Both the position numbers and the translations under genes were made by a program. A DNA stretch of 64,000 nt from Prosapia bicincta (Eukaryota > Arthropoda > Insecta > Hemiptera > Cercopidae): the NCBI GenBank assembly GCA_036971475.1, contig JBAIZL010000001.1, positions 206,470,841 to 206,534,840 on the forward strand, read 5' to 3'. Below the pieces are notes generated by a model. The model had not been told where the DNA came from. It searched no databases and was given only the letters and a program-made list of their open reading frames with translations. Positions 24,397-34,990 of the stretch are shown piece after piece. Every line of letters starts with the position of its first letter. The stretch's first letter is position 1.

Positions 24397-25717
24397 TTAA
24401 ACTTCAAACACACGCGCCGGGGTGTAAAGCACCCCACACCATTCATTTCTCTCTGAGGCGACTCAAAAAAATTTTTGTTCTCGCTCCCCTTCTAGGTAGT
24501 TGTTTATCACTTCTTCCTCCACACTGTCACTCAAGGTCAACCCGTTGTGGCGTACCAGTCATTGTGTTTACATCGTTGTTTTAAGTGCGGGGTGAATTTG
24601 ACCCCGCGCGTGTGTTCTCGTCAAAAATTTGTGTTGGTACATTTTTAAGTTATTGTTTTTTAATTATAGAATAATTTTTTAGTGTGAGTCTTTTATTGGT
24701 GTTTAACATATTTATTTATCTTTTTTGTTGTAATTTTGTCTTTTTGTCATAAAAAAAAATTAAAATTCTGGGTCAAGAACTTTCAAAACCCCATATTGCA
24801 TCAAGAGCCTTACTGCCAGGACTACCTTTGCATATAAAGCACACCTTTGCAGGTGTGAAGCACATAAGTGGTGTTGAGGAAACTCGAGAAATAAAAATAA
24901 AAGTTCTGGACGATGCGAAGTTTGCCCGCTGCAAAAAGACCGGATGACGACCACTTTATGCTGCAACTGCAACAAATTACTTTGTAGGGACATTCCTTTA
25001 TATACTGTGAAGAATGTGCACCTGAATAAAAAATACATTTTAAAAATATGAATTTAAAAAAATCTTTACTTTTTAAATTTTTTTGACTTTTTAATTTGGA
25101 CTGAACTAATGTTTACTTCTAAACCAATACTTCTGTACACAGTTATGAATTTAGCTAATTTTTTTTCACCTAATAAAATGTGTATATTTTTTGAAATATT
25201 TTATTCCAATGTAAAAAGTTATTTACTAATGTTTACTTGTCTAAATATGAAGTAAATTGCATAGTAATAAGAATTATTTTTCATTATGACGAATAATTTT
25301 AAATTTTGAGTGTGGCAAATTTTGACGATTTTCAAGCTGAATTTATATAATTTGTTTTCAAATAAACATATTGTTGTATTTATGTTGTTTAGCTTTTTGA
25401 AAAGTCCTCTAAAGAATCTAGCCATTACAACTTACTAAAATGTATGAATAAATGTTTAATTTTAATTTGAAAAAAACCTTACAATTTATAAAGTCAATTT
25501 AAGTGCATTTAGACTAAATTACAACAAAAAAATCTACAAGTGATAAACCCATAAAAATACTATAAAACGTTTTATAAACAACAACATTCACACACACAAT
25601 TTTATAAAGATGAAAATTTAGTGATAATTAACTTTTTTTTAAGATAAGAAATGGGGTGGAAAATACCCCGCGCGTGTGTTTATGTCCGAGTAGTTGGCGC
25701 GTGTGATTGAAGGTTAA
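24397..25717 (+). mobile_element. Internally deleted piggyBac-type transposon with TTAA ends
   Basis: Both ends carry TTAA (24397-24400 and 25714-25717), the target site of piggyBac elements. The left end then reads ACTTCAAACACACGCGCC; the right end, read inwards on the minus strand, gives CCTTCAATCACACGCGCC, matching at 16 of 18 positions. Inside these lie subterminal palindromic motifs built on GGGGT...ACCCC plus GCGCGTGTGT (24420s, 24589-24612 and 25654-25680). At 1.3 kb the copy is about half the usual length. It keeps only the transposase C-terminus, so it has lost the catalytic domain. Confidence 0.8.
24786..25029 (+). pseudogene. piggyBac transposase relic, C-terminal cysteine-rich domain
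   Basis: A first piece, KPHIASRALLPGLPLHIKH, fits the region before the cysteine-rich domain. After a frameshift the cysteine-rich domain follows: GRCEVCPLQKDRMTTT then LCCNCNKLLCRD, and after a second frameshift FIYCEECAPE and TAA at 25027. The pattern C-x2-C ... C-x2-C ... C ... Y-C-x2-C is the RING-like zinc-binding tail of piggyBac transposases, which binds the terminal repeats in the family. There is no DDD catalytic region. Two frameshifts make it a pseudogene. It sits in the right orientation for the terminal repeats around it. Confidence 0.78.
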
Positions 25718-26340
25718 ACCTAAGTTGGACTCTAACGTAGATTGAGCAAATTAAGACTCCATACGATTTCGTTTTATCTGTACCATTTAAATTCCTCGTT
25801 TCTGTTATGCTCACCCACACTCTATCACACTTAGTTTTTAGATAAATACATTACTATTTATTTACAATATTATCTCTTGAATTGTATATTCCATTACGTT
25901 CGGTGAATCTTAAACACAAATTTATGTTAAAATAAAGCGATTACAAATAGATATAAATCCTTATATACCAATTTAATCTATGATTGATTTATTCTATGTG
26001 CTTCAAGTGTGAACAACATTACAAGGTAATAAAATCCAAAATAGCTGATGTTATTGATTTCATTTCCACTATTCTCTTAAAACGCCTTAAGGTGAAAGAC
26101 TTAAGGCATGGTCTGGCCGAATATGGTCGAAGTTGTTGTTTGACCAGCACTGGTCTCAGTAATAAGACTCACAATAGTTTTAAGCAAATGTAGTGGGTTC
26201 TAACTTGTTCTCATAGTATGTATATAAAATATGGAAACTTCACGAATAGGCCAACAGTAAAATCATATCCCTATAAATGTGAATTTCAGACTATCACTAT
26301 CATATTGCAAACCGAAAGAAACAGCATTTGAAAACTAATG
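25718..26340. other. Stretch without a recognisable gene
   Basis: AT-rich DNA with no supported feature. A frame at 25984-26193 has no recognisable domain. Confidence 0.5.
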
Positions 26341-26517
26341 CATATATATATATATATATAATTTAAAACAACATAGGTTATTCACATACAAGAATATTTA
26401 TTAATTTATATCCAAAGCTTTGGATATAAATTAATAAATATTCTTGTATTTGAATAACCTATGTTGTTTTAAATTATTAAACAAGAAAACGTATTTTATA
26501 TATATATATATATATAT
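26341..26517. mobile_element. Palindromic element, hairpin family 1, copy C, centre deleted
   Basis: TA-flanked (26341-26360 and 26497-26517). The left arm AACAACATAGGTTATTCACA ... AATTTATATCCAAAGCTT meets the right arm AAGCTTTGGATATAAATT ... AATAACCTATGTTGTT directly, so the hammerhead-like centre found in copy B is missing. The right flank AAATTATTAAACAAGAAAAC is conserved. Confidence 0.88.
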
Positions 26518-26787
26518 GCTGATACGTATTCCTTCACGGATGGAAAAATATGATGCATAGTTATTATCTGGAGTACATCCGTTCATTCTGCAGTGCATAA
26601 ATTCACAGTTCTGACGTTTCACTAGAATCTCATCTAGCATTGACGAGGTGTACCCAACAACAGTTACTCGCTCTTCAACTGTGGTTGGGTTCATCTCGTC
26701 AATGCTGGATGAGATTCTAGCGAAACGTCAGAACTGCGAATCTATGCACTGCAGAATGAATGGATGTACTCCAGATAATAACTATTC

Positions 26788-26790
<3 letters not shown>
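26518..26790. mobile_element. Palindromic element, hairpin family 3
   Basis: Arms of about 115 bp: ATAGTTATTATCTGGAGTAC (26561) is mirrored by GTACTCCAGATAATAACTAT (26768), and TCTAGCATTGACGAGGTG by ATCTCGTCAATGCTGGAT. The centre, near 26670, is itself partly palindromic (ACCCAAC ... GTTGGGT). Each arm carries GATGAGATTCTAG, then CGAAACGTC (plus, 26721-26729) or TGAAACGTC (minus, 26613-26621). This resembles the hammerhead strands CUGAUGAG ... CGAAAC with stem III ACGU and cleavage C, but with one extra base (CTGGATGAG or CTAGATGAG). Open frames across both arms are by-products of the palindrome. Confidence 0.88.
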
Positions 26791-26852
<62 letters not shown>

Positions 26853-26886
26853 TGAGTGTGTGTGTGTGTGTGTGCGTGTGTGTGTA
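26791..26886. repeat. (TA)n followed by (TG)n microsatellite
   Basis: About 28 TA units and then about 35 bp of TG, abutting hairpin family 3. Confidence 0.97.
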
Positions 26887-27944
26887 TATAAAGGTAGAAC
26901 TAATAAAACATGAGAGGAGGAAATTCAATTACGAATTAAAGGAAATTATTACCTTATAGCGTGTTCTTTAATGTGGCACATATTTAATTCTCAGTGGAAC
27001 CACTTTGTTTGTTACTTTAATAATTGACATGAATTTATCTTCTAAGGGCATTTATATAATTGTTATTCTAGAAGTAGAAAGCTCTTGTTTTCTTGGAAAC
27101 AAAGAACATTTTATATAAAATCTTGGGAAAACACTATCATTTCTTCATTAAATCAACAAAAATAGTCCAGAAGGTTGAATGAACGTAATTTCCATGGTTG
27201 GCTTCTTTTATTTTCAATGGAAAACGTTATTTCTCGTTTCAGGTCTGAAATTAAAGTAAAGCTTAAGAATTGTGAGACTTATAAATGAACATGCAATAAA
27301 ATAGACACAAGGAAATAACATGGTTCGTTACAGGACAAAGTTAGCTTAGCTTTGTTTAAGTGGACAATAAAAATAAAAGACATATTTTCAAGTCGCTTTA
27401 CAACCTCCCCGCTGTCTTCTTCCTTCCTTTCTTATGGGTCTTAGAGTTACACTACCTTTTTAATGTGGAGTTTTGTTATTGCCTTTAACGATGCTGCTAT
27501 TTCTCTAATGATAATTACTACTTCATAAATTGCGTTGAATATGAAGCTGTTGGCAAAGCTTTTGCTGTTCTAAATATAACTGGAAAGAATCCTTTACATA
27601 ACACGCGTAGAAGTCACTGAGACAGTCGGGCAGTAGAGCTCGGTAAAATCAATAGCGGACTTACTGTCAGCTTAGATATATTATTGTTAGCAATGTAAAC
27701 AAACATGTAATACAAAGATGACCGATTTACCAACGTGAAACTAACACAGTCAACAAAAATAAGTAGTAAAGGTGGGTTTAAACATTTAATAGATTGTAAT
27801 TGGGAAATACAACGTCTTTGACATTTTAGATTTGATATCTAAATTTAAACATTGGTCAACGTATGTCTATTTAAAAGCTCTAAAGGTTTAACCTTCGCAG
27901 TTGAGGTAGCGGCAATTTCCGCCTGAAAGTAAGTCCATTGGAAA
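26887..27944. other. Stretch without a recognisable gene
   Basis: AT-rich DNA with nothing recognisable. Confidence 0.5.
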
Positions 27945-28400
27945 TCCATTAGAGTACCTAATGGTAAGTTTAACCGAGACTGGATTAAGGTCCGATCGCA
28001 CTGCCTGGATCTTACAGTTCTCAGGATGTAATGAGATAGACCCATGTTCACCTAGTCTGAGGACCAAGACCTTAGTCTTAGAGTCCTACCTCTAGGTAAG
28101 GTTAACCGAGAATGAATTAAGGTCTGCCTTAATCAAACTGTTCTCACGATATAATAGAGATGTACTCATGGTCACCTAGTCTAAAGACCAAGTTCCTAGT
28201 ATTAGACTACCTAAAGGTAAGGTTAACCGAGAGTAAATTAAGGTCCGATTGCACTGCCTGGATCAAACAGTTCTCAGAATCTAATGAGATGGACTCATGT
28301 TTACCTAGTCTAAAGACCAAGTCCCTAGTTTTCGAGTCCGACCTTTAGGCAAGTTTAACCGAGAATGGAATAAGGTCCGAATGCACTGCCTGGAATGAAT
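27945..28400. repeat. 132-bp tandem array, about 3.4 copies
   Basis: The landmark TTAACCGAGAATGAATTAAGG recurs in variants at about 27971, 28103, 28224 and 28356, i.e. steps of 132, 121 and 132 bp. The short second unit lacks part of GATTGCACTGCCTGGA. Other shared blocks are CACTGCCTGGAT and CACCTAGTCTAAAGACCAAG. The array is GC-richer than its surroundings. Frames on either strand inside it are not convincing. Confidence 0.88.
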
Positions 28401-28764
28401 CGGCCTGACAGGGCTAGAGGTAAGAGGAAACTTGTAGTTTAGAAGGTTCTACAGGGTCTCAAGTACAAGGTTTAGAAGGTCTCGAGTAGTTCTGTAAAAA
28501 AAGGTTTATTCCAAAGTGTCTATTTGGAGTTGTAAGTAAGTGTCTGTGGTAGCAACACAGACTTTGTAATTGAAACGCGTATAAGTCAATAAACGATTAA
28601 TTTGTGAATTTTGTGTACGTCTATTATTTGTTGTAACATAACCTTCAAGCTTAGCTCGAAGAATAGTTGTATTAATAGTTAGGATTATTCTTTTCCTTTA
28701 GGATTGAAGTGTCGTTTGTGACTTTTGGGGAGTATTGGTATCATTCAGATTCTGTGTTCAAGAT
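28401..28764. other. Spacer with a weak hammerhead-like tail
   Basis: GAAACGCGTATAAGT at 28572 matches the GAAA/stem III/position 17 strand of hairpin family 2, and CTGTGGTAGC upstream (about 28543) resembles its CTGAGGATGAC, but core positions are altered. Otherwise nothing is seen. Confidence 0.35.
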
Positions 28765-28808
28765 CACGTTGTCAAAACCTATATAAATGTTGATTCTTTG
28801 TATGTTGC

Positions 28809-28889
<81 letters not shown>

Positions 28890-29340
28890 AATAGTTGTTT
28901 CACTGTGCGTTTTCTTGATCTATTATACTCTCAATACAATATTTATCTTTAGCTATGTTGTATTAGGCCTATTTGTTGTTCTTATTTATTACCTCAAAGT
29001 TTCCGTAACAATTACGAGTTTACGTTGACGTAAAAGTTAAACCGTTATCTTTCATTAATAATTCTAAAATTATTGTAAAGGCTAATAGCAGAACTGAAAA
29101 TTATTTGTCAAGTTAAAGTGCTCTTCAGAGTCACCATTTCCGGATGGAAACTAGAGCAACGCGAATAAACTATTTTGTCTGTTTTACGTGCTCAGTCATA
29201 AAAACTTTGCTGCTGCACTACAAACTTCAATTTATTTAGAAATGCACACTCTTACAGCCTGCAATAAATATTTATCAGACAAGGTCGATATTGTCTCTTT
29301 CGTAATAACTTGTAGAAGCCTTTCCCTATTTTTTCATAAA
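28765..29340 (+). repeat. Dispersed repeat X, copy 1
   Basis: Shares long runs, in the same order and orientation, with 38331-38823: GTCAAAACCTATATAAAT, ACGAGTTTACGTTGACGTAA, AGTGCTCTTCAGAGTCACC, AAAACTTTGCTGCTGCACTA. By eye about 80-85% identical. A 76-bp (TA)n array (28812-28887) sits in this copy where the other has only TGTATATCCAGTAG. I see no coding frame shared by both copies. Confidence 0.85.
28812..28887. repeat. (TA)n microsatellite inside repeat X
   Basis: About 38 TA units. The homologous site in the other X copy (about 38379) has only a few bases of TA. Confidence 0.95.
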
Positions 29341-29700
29341 TATTTACAGATTATTTGTTTCTTTAATGTTAGATGCTAGAACCATACTTTATTCAACCTA
29401 TTTACAATAAATAAAATCACCTGCCAGAACAAGTGAGGATTACAAAATGTATGTTTTTCGTCCTTATCTGTACTCTTATTGCATGTGTTATTCTTATATC
29501 AGCAAAGAGTCAAGAGTTTTGAGCGTTAAAATTACCAAGAAGCTGAAAACCGAGACAATGGCAATAATAATATCCATTTAAATATAGTTGAAAATATATA
29601 AAGCAGCTTTTCATTGCTTTTTTAAAGTAATAAAATTTGAAAAATCAAAATGAACTGGGAAATAGTAATTTAATTTATATTTGTGTATCTCAAATATTAA
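29341..29700. other. Stretch without a recognisable gene
   Basis: Nothing recognisable. Confidence 0.5.
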
Positions 29701-29757
29701 ACAAACACAAACACATGCGCGCGCACACAGACACACGCACACACACACAAACACACA
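29701..29757. repeat. Imperfect (CA)n microsatellite
   Basis: CA-rich tract with GCGC and AAAC interruptions. Confidence 0.9.
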
Positions 29758-30549
29758 ACAAAACAAGTACAATACCAAGTAAAATAGTTTATAAGAATAA
29801 TATGAATAACTGAATATAATACCATTGAAAACTACATATTGCAAAATATCATTTCACGTTAAGTGTAAACAAATAATCGATTGAATGTTTAGGCATATGA
29901 AGGAAACATTGAATAAATAAGGTATCAATGATAATTGATGATAAAAAACCGTAATTACTAATAATTTACTAAATTTAATCCTTTTAAATATTATTGGTTA
30001 ATAATATTTTGATTATATTGTTGGTGGTGTAAAGGTTACAAGTATATGTTTTCTATAAATAACTATGTCATTGTAGATAGAAGTAAATAACATAAAACAT
30101 TTACTAAATGTTGGTATTTTTATAGACTAAACAACTCCTTTTACACAACTGAAACTAATATTTATACTTGTAATACATTATTTTACGTAATTAAACAAGG
30201 TAATGATAATTTTAACTCGTCATCTCTGTAGTATTAAAATTGAATTTTTTATTTTTGGAATGAAAGTGATAGTATTTTTTAAGCCAGTGGTGTATTTTAT
30301 TTATAAGCGTTTTCACTAGATTCAAAATTTTTCGAGTTTTGTAAAGTATCCAGAGTTTGCTGCAGTAGTTGACAAAACAAAAATTATTCTCATCTCCCGA
30401 ATTGAAAACCTCGTTCAATCACTTTTGCCAAATGTTACTTTCTTCAAACAGCCATCGTTTATATTACAATAAATTCAGTGTATAAAGTGGATTACATCAA
30501 CGTATACAAATAAACGATATAAAATGTTTGTGTAAGAATATACGAACCT

Positions 30550-30551
<2 letters not shown>
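29758..30551. other. Stretch without a recognisable gene
   Basis: Strongly AT-rich, with nothing recognisable. Confidence 0.5.
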
Positions 30552-30828
<277 letters not shown>

Positions 30829-32192
30829 TATATATAATTATTTTTATATAAGCTAATAGAAATATTAATTATTGAATTAACTAAACGGGGTTTCACTAAG
30901 ACTAAGGTTTCACAATATAATCGAAATATATATGAGGCACTGTCTATTAAAGTTATTAATATCAATACTTTATTGGATTTTTTAAGGGAAAGTGTGCTAT
31001 TAAGAAATATACGATTGTAAAAGTTCAAAAGTTTCTGGCCATCGAGGTGACATTTATAGAAACTTTGTTTTTTTCAACTTGAAACGAGTAGAAGTTTAAG
31101 AAAACTATTCTAAAAGAGTTGAAACAATAATTTATTGGTAATGGTTGTTAATAAATAGCACCCAATCATTGAATACAATAAATCAATGAATACTAATTCT
31201 TGATAGTACTATTCACTCAATTATTGCTAATGGTTGTAATTACTAATCAATCAACGATTAATAATTGTTGGTACTATTCACTCATTTATTGTTAGTAGTT
31301 GTTAGTAGAATCACTCTATTATTAATGACGTTTGTTACTACTAATTAATTAATTATTAATTATGGTTGTTAGTTAAACTACTAATTATTCAATTTTTTGG
31401 GAAGCAATACATATGTTTACAAGCAATAAATAACACCATTTACATTTATAGCTGAATCTGAACTTGAATGTAACCTAATGTAATGATAATACTTAATGTA
31501 ATTTTGAGATATTAGTGACGTTAAAATAGTATAAAATATAATTTGATTGATTAACTACAAATACGAGTTTATTCGTTTTAAATAGCGATTCAAATATTAG
31601 AAAATACGAAATGAACTATTGCCTCTTGGTCGAACCATAGTCCAGATAAAACTTTTCTTTATTGTAGAAACTGTATAGGAAGGACCAATCGAAGAGACAG
31701 CTTAGGAATCCAGGCTAACCAAGTTTGGAGACGCAATTTAACAACCCTCTACAACGTCACATATTTATGGTAAAGGTGTATTCTAAATTGTTTTAAAGAT
31801 AAATAGTCTTGTAATTTTTCTATCCTTGTAAATTTGGAATATCCTTGTAATACGCTATACATTTATTTTTATTTTAGATATTTAATTTTAATTTCTATAC
31901 GATTTCAAAATGTAACACCTGCTCTTTAGTTTCAAGTGTTGCATGTTTACACTTGATTAACAGTTAATTTATATGCACGATTTGTATTCAACAATTTTAT
32001 ATATAAGTAATATAAGATAATAATTGAGTTGGTTTATAAGTTCAGTTTATGAATAAATAAATAAACGACTGCACAAGAACTCACAAAACAACATACTTTA
32101 TGGTTTTATGCGTTTCGGTGAATTATATCACGTACGTCAGTAACACCACAAAATAGGTACGACTGCAACTCATACCTAAAGTGTATTGTTTT
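30829..32192. other. AT-rich stretch with a loose short repeat
   Basis: Between about 31100 and 31400, variants of TACTATTCACTCAATTATTG and ATGGTTGTTA recur (TACTATTCAC at 31207 and 31272, about 65 bp apart), a degraded tandem repeat. At 32100-32160, read on the minus strand, CTGACGTACGTGA...TCACCGAAACGC resembles a hammerhead-like layout with a core mismatch. No gene is seen. Confidence 0.4.
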
Positions 32193-32500
32193 GTAAATTC
32201 GTGTGCAGTTATTTATTGATTTTTGCTTCTACGGACGGAAATTATGGCAAACATGTGACAAATTAACGAAAATGTATGAAATATTAACCGCTTGTTTTTC
32301 AAATAAAGATGCGAATTATATGAAAAGCACTAAATGGGTCAGAACTCACAAAATGTCGTATGCGTTTCGTGTAAATTCTTGTGCAGTTATTTATTGATTT
32401 ATTGTTTCTACAGACGACATTTATGGCACAAGTGTGACAAATTAACAAAAAAAAGTATGATATTGTTCCACCTTATTTTTTGTTGCATTATTAAGTAATA
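32193..32500 (+). repeat. 178-bp tandem duplication
   Basis: GTAAATTCGTGTGCAGTTAT at 32193 recurs as GTAAATTCTTGTGCAGTTAT at 32371. Downstream, CTACGGACGGAAATTATGGC is matched by CTACAGACGACATTTATGGC, and ACAAATTAACG by ACAAATTAACA. Two copies, diverged. The 64-codon frame at 32203 is not conserved in the second copy. Confidence 0.8.
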
Positions 32501-32564
32501 ATGCCAATTATATGAGATGCACTAAAAGAGTTACTATCTTTTAAAGATGGCAACACTCCTCATA

Positions 32565-32860
32565 CTGTTTGCCTAACCCATTAAAATATTCTGCAGAACC
32601 TTATAGCATTGTGAATAAATTTTACTACACATAGCAAATTGTTTACATTATCGTATCTAATAAAAACATAATTTAATCAAGTAATGTATTAACATGTAAT
32701 TTAAAGAGAGTGACAAAACATTTATAGTGTGTTTGAAGACATCTACTTATTACGTAGCTTAAAACCTTCTGCGCATAAGCCAATGACGTAAAGTTACAAT
32801 GGCAAACGGAATTAAATGATCACTTGTCAAAAGCCAGTTTACTGTTTCGTCATTTTGGTG
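32565..32860 (+). repeat. Dispersed repeat family Z, copy
   Basis: TTTTACTACACATAGCAAATTG ... CTAATAAAAACATAAT ... TTAAAGAGAGTGACA ... AAGCCAGTTTACTG match 33820-34045 in order and orientation, by eye about 70-75% identical. Confidence 0.72.
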
Positions 32861-33410
32861 ACACTTAAATTTGATTGAAGTTTGCTTAGTATATCGTAAA
32901 TGAAATATCTTAATTACGATACAAAGATAAGTTTCCCTATGAATAAAATATACTTAGATATTATAATAATAACTAATTATTACACTTTCAAAATGTATTC
33001 AGTATCGTTACTGTAGGGTCTTGCGTGTAATTAGTTATTGTTCTTAGCCTATTTGTTTGGTCACGATTACGCAGATTAACAATCTGAATGCAGTATATTT
33101 CGAATGAAATTATTGTGGTGGCCAAAAAAATTTCACATTCCTAACAGTGACAATATGTCAATCTTATAATTCTTCGCAACGAAAATCGAACGAAATAATT
33201 TAGTCTGTTGATGTCTAACTGCAAGTAATGTTAAAAACAATATTTGTTGTTATTTGAAATCGCAGCAACTTTAACGGGAGGGTCAGAAGGTATATGTTAA
33301 TTAATTTAGAATAAATTAAACTTTCGAAATTAGCTATTTTATTTCGTTGAGAAATATTTATCTATACACACACTACCAAAGAAACAAGCATAAACCATGG
33401 GCCATACTCT
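32861..33410. other. Stretch without a recognisable gene
   Basis: Nothing recognisable. CAGCAACTTTAACGG near 33265 recurs near 40085, a short match only. Confidence 0.45.
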
Positions 33411-33419
33411 GTGTGTGTA

Positions 33420-33457
<38 letters not shown>

Positions 33458-33506
33458 TGTTTGTGTGTGTTTATGTGTGCGGGAGTGTGTATGTGTGTGT
33501 GTCTGT
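33411..33506. repeat. (TG)n microsatellite, imperfect
   Basis: TG repeat with TTTG, GCGG and CTG interruptions. Confidence 0.95.
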
Positions 33507-33769
33507 TGTGACACCATAAAAACTCATTTACAGATCACTATTCAATTCCATGCTTTAGGCAAACTCCGTAAATTTAAAAAAAATTAATAATTATGCACGT
33601 GAAAGAAATTTGGAGGTAAATAGTTCGACATCATTTATTAGGGTTAAGCAAGAACAGAAATAACTATAAACAGATTCCGTATTTGTAATAAACCTAAAGA
33701 AAAATAGGAATAGAGCAATAAAATGATTATATTGCAGTGGAGAGATTCCAATACCTCTGGAACTTGTCA

Positions 33770-34200
33770 TATTATCCTGTAAATGGTATTGCTCAGCCTC
33801 CAACCCCATAAATGCATTTTACTACACAAAGCAACTTGTTAACTTTATTGCACCTAATAAAAATGTAATATAACACTTAATGTATTCACACGCTACTTAA
33901 AGAGAGTGACACAAAATTTATGATGCATTTAACGATGTTTACCCCGACCCAAGGTCTTGTACATAAACATGTACGACGTCAATTTACTTTGGCTCATGTA
34001 ATTTACAAAGGACTGACGTATCACGTGCCGAAGCCAGTTTAGTGAATCAAAAGTCGTGAAACTGCGTCATATCACGCAAAACCATCTCTGCACTGAATAT
34101 TTGCACTTTTAATAACAACATCATAGTTATCAGCGGTTGTATTTTCACGCAATGTTTGACAGTGTTCAGTTTTAACTGTTATGGGACGCGAAGTTCAACG
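33770..34200 (+). repeat. Dispersed repeat family Z, longer copy
   Basis: The left half matches 32565-32860. The right half (CGTGAAACTGCGTCATATCACGCAA and TTTCACGCAATGTTTGACAG) matches 53700-53900 in inverted orientation. This copy therefore links the two partial ones. No shared coding frame was found. Confidence 0.75.
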
Positions 34201-34494
34201 CAGTGTATTACAATTGTTCATCATCAACCTGTAACAGCTTATTTGTTTTGTTATACTTTTCTTCAATAATATTAGTTTCCCAACTCATTGTAAACAAATC
34301 ATCTTGGATCGTAACTAATTGACTTTAAAAATATTGTATCAAGTTTTAGTATTTTGAAAACATTCATAGGTATGGTGTTTCTAAAATGTAGGTTGTTTGT
34401 TGTAAATAATTACTTTTCTACATAGCGCAAGCCTCAGGCAGTGAGGAGTTGTTAACAAATTGAATGAAGCACATTTCGTACTCGGTCACCCTCA
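34201..34494. other. Spacer without a gene
   Basis: Nothing recognisable. Confidence 0.45.
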
Positions 34495-34990
34495 TTGACA
34501 CGTGGTATTAAGATATGTTTGTTGCATATCGGTGTTCATCTATATCCTTGATGGTTTTCTCTTAGAAAAGATGGCCGTACGCCTTCGTCTTTAACAAAGT
34601 AGTACAACGTTAACTTTGGGGCTAAATAAAAATATTTTTCATTGTGAGTTGTTACTTCCCCAAATTTCATAGTTATTTATTTACTTTTCCACCTTATTGA
34701 GACATATACTCGTTAGTAATGGTATTGTCGTTCAAGAAATGTCCCTTCTCTTTAATTCGATTTCAATAACCACTGGAACTCTCACGGAGAATCTCATCAC
34801 TATTTTCGTTACTTTTTAAAAGATTAAGTCTTTCGGTTTCATGTACCATCACTCTATTAGATGTTTTTTCGAACAGGAGCTTCTGGGACCTCCAGTTCGC
34901 GAAAAGCACGCCGGGTTTATTTCGTATGGCTATTGACAAAACCTTGTCTACCTTGCTAAACGAGGTCGTAAGATGTCGACGCAGTGTGTG
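34495..34990 (+). repeat. Dispersed repeat Y, copy 1
   Basis: Matches 38870-39350 along its length: GATGGTTTTCTCTTAGAAAA, TTTTTCATTGTGAGTTGTTA, TTCAAGAAATGTCCCT, ACCACTGGAACTCTCA, GGACCTCCAGTTC, GAGGTCGTAAGATGTC. By eye about 80% identical. Confidence 0.85.

Noticed and set aside
26431..26959. Mirrored open frames sharing SSMLDEILVKRQNCEFMHCR-type peptides
   Set aside because: The same peptide appears from both arms because the DNA is a palindrome; no homology to proteins recognised.
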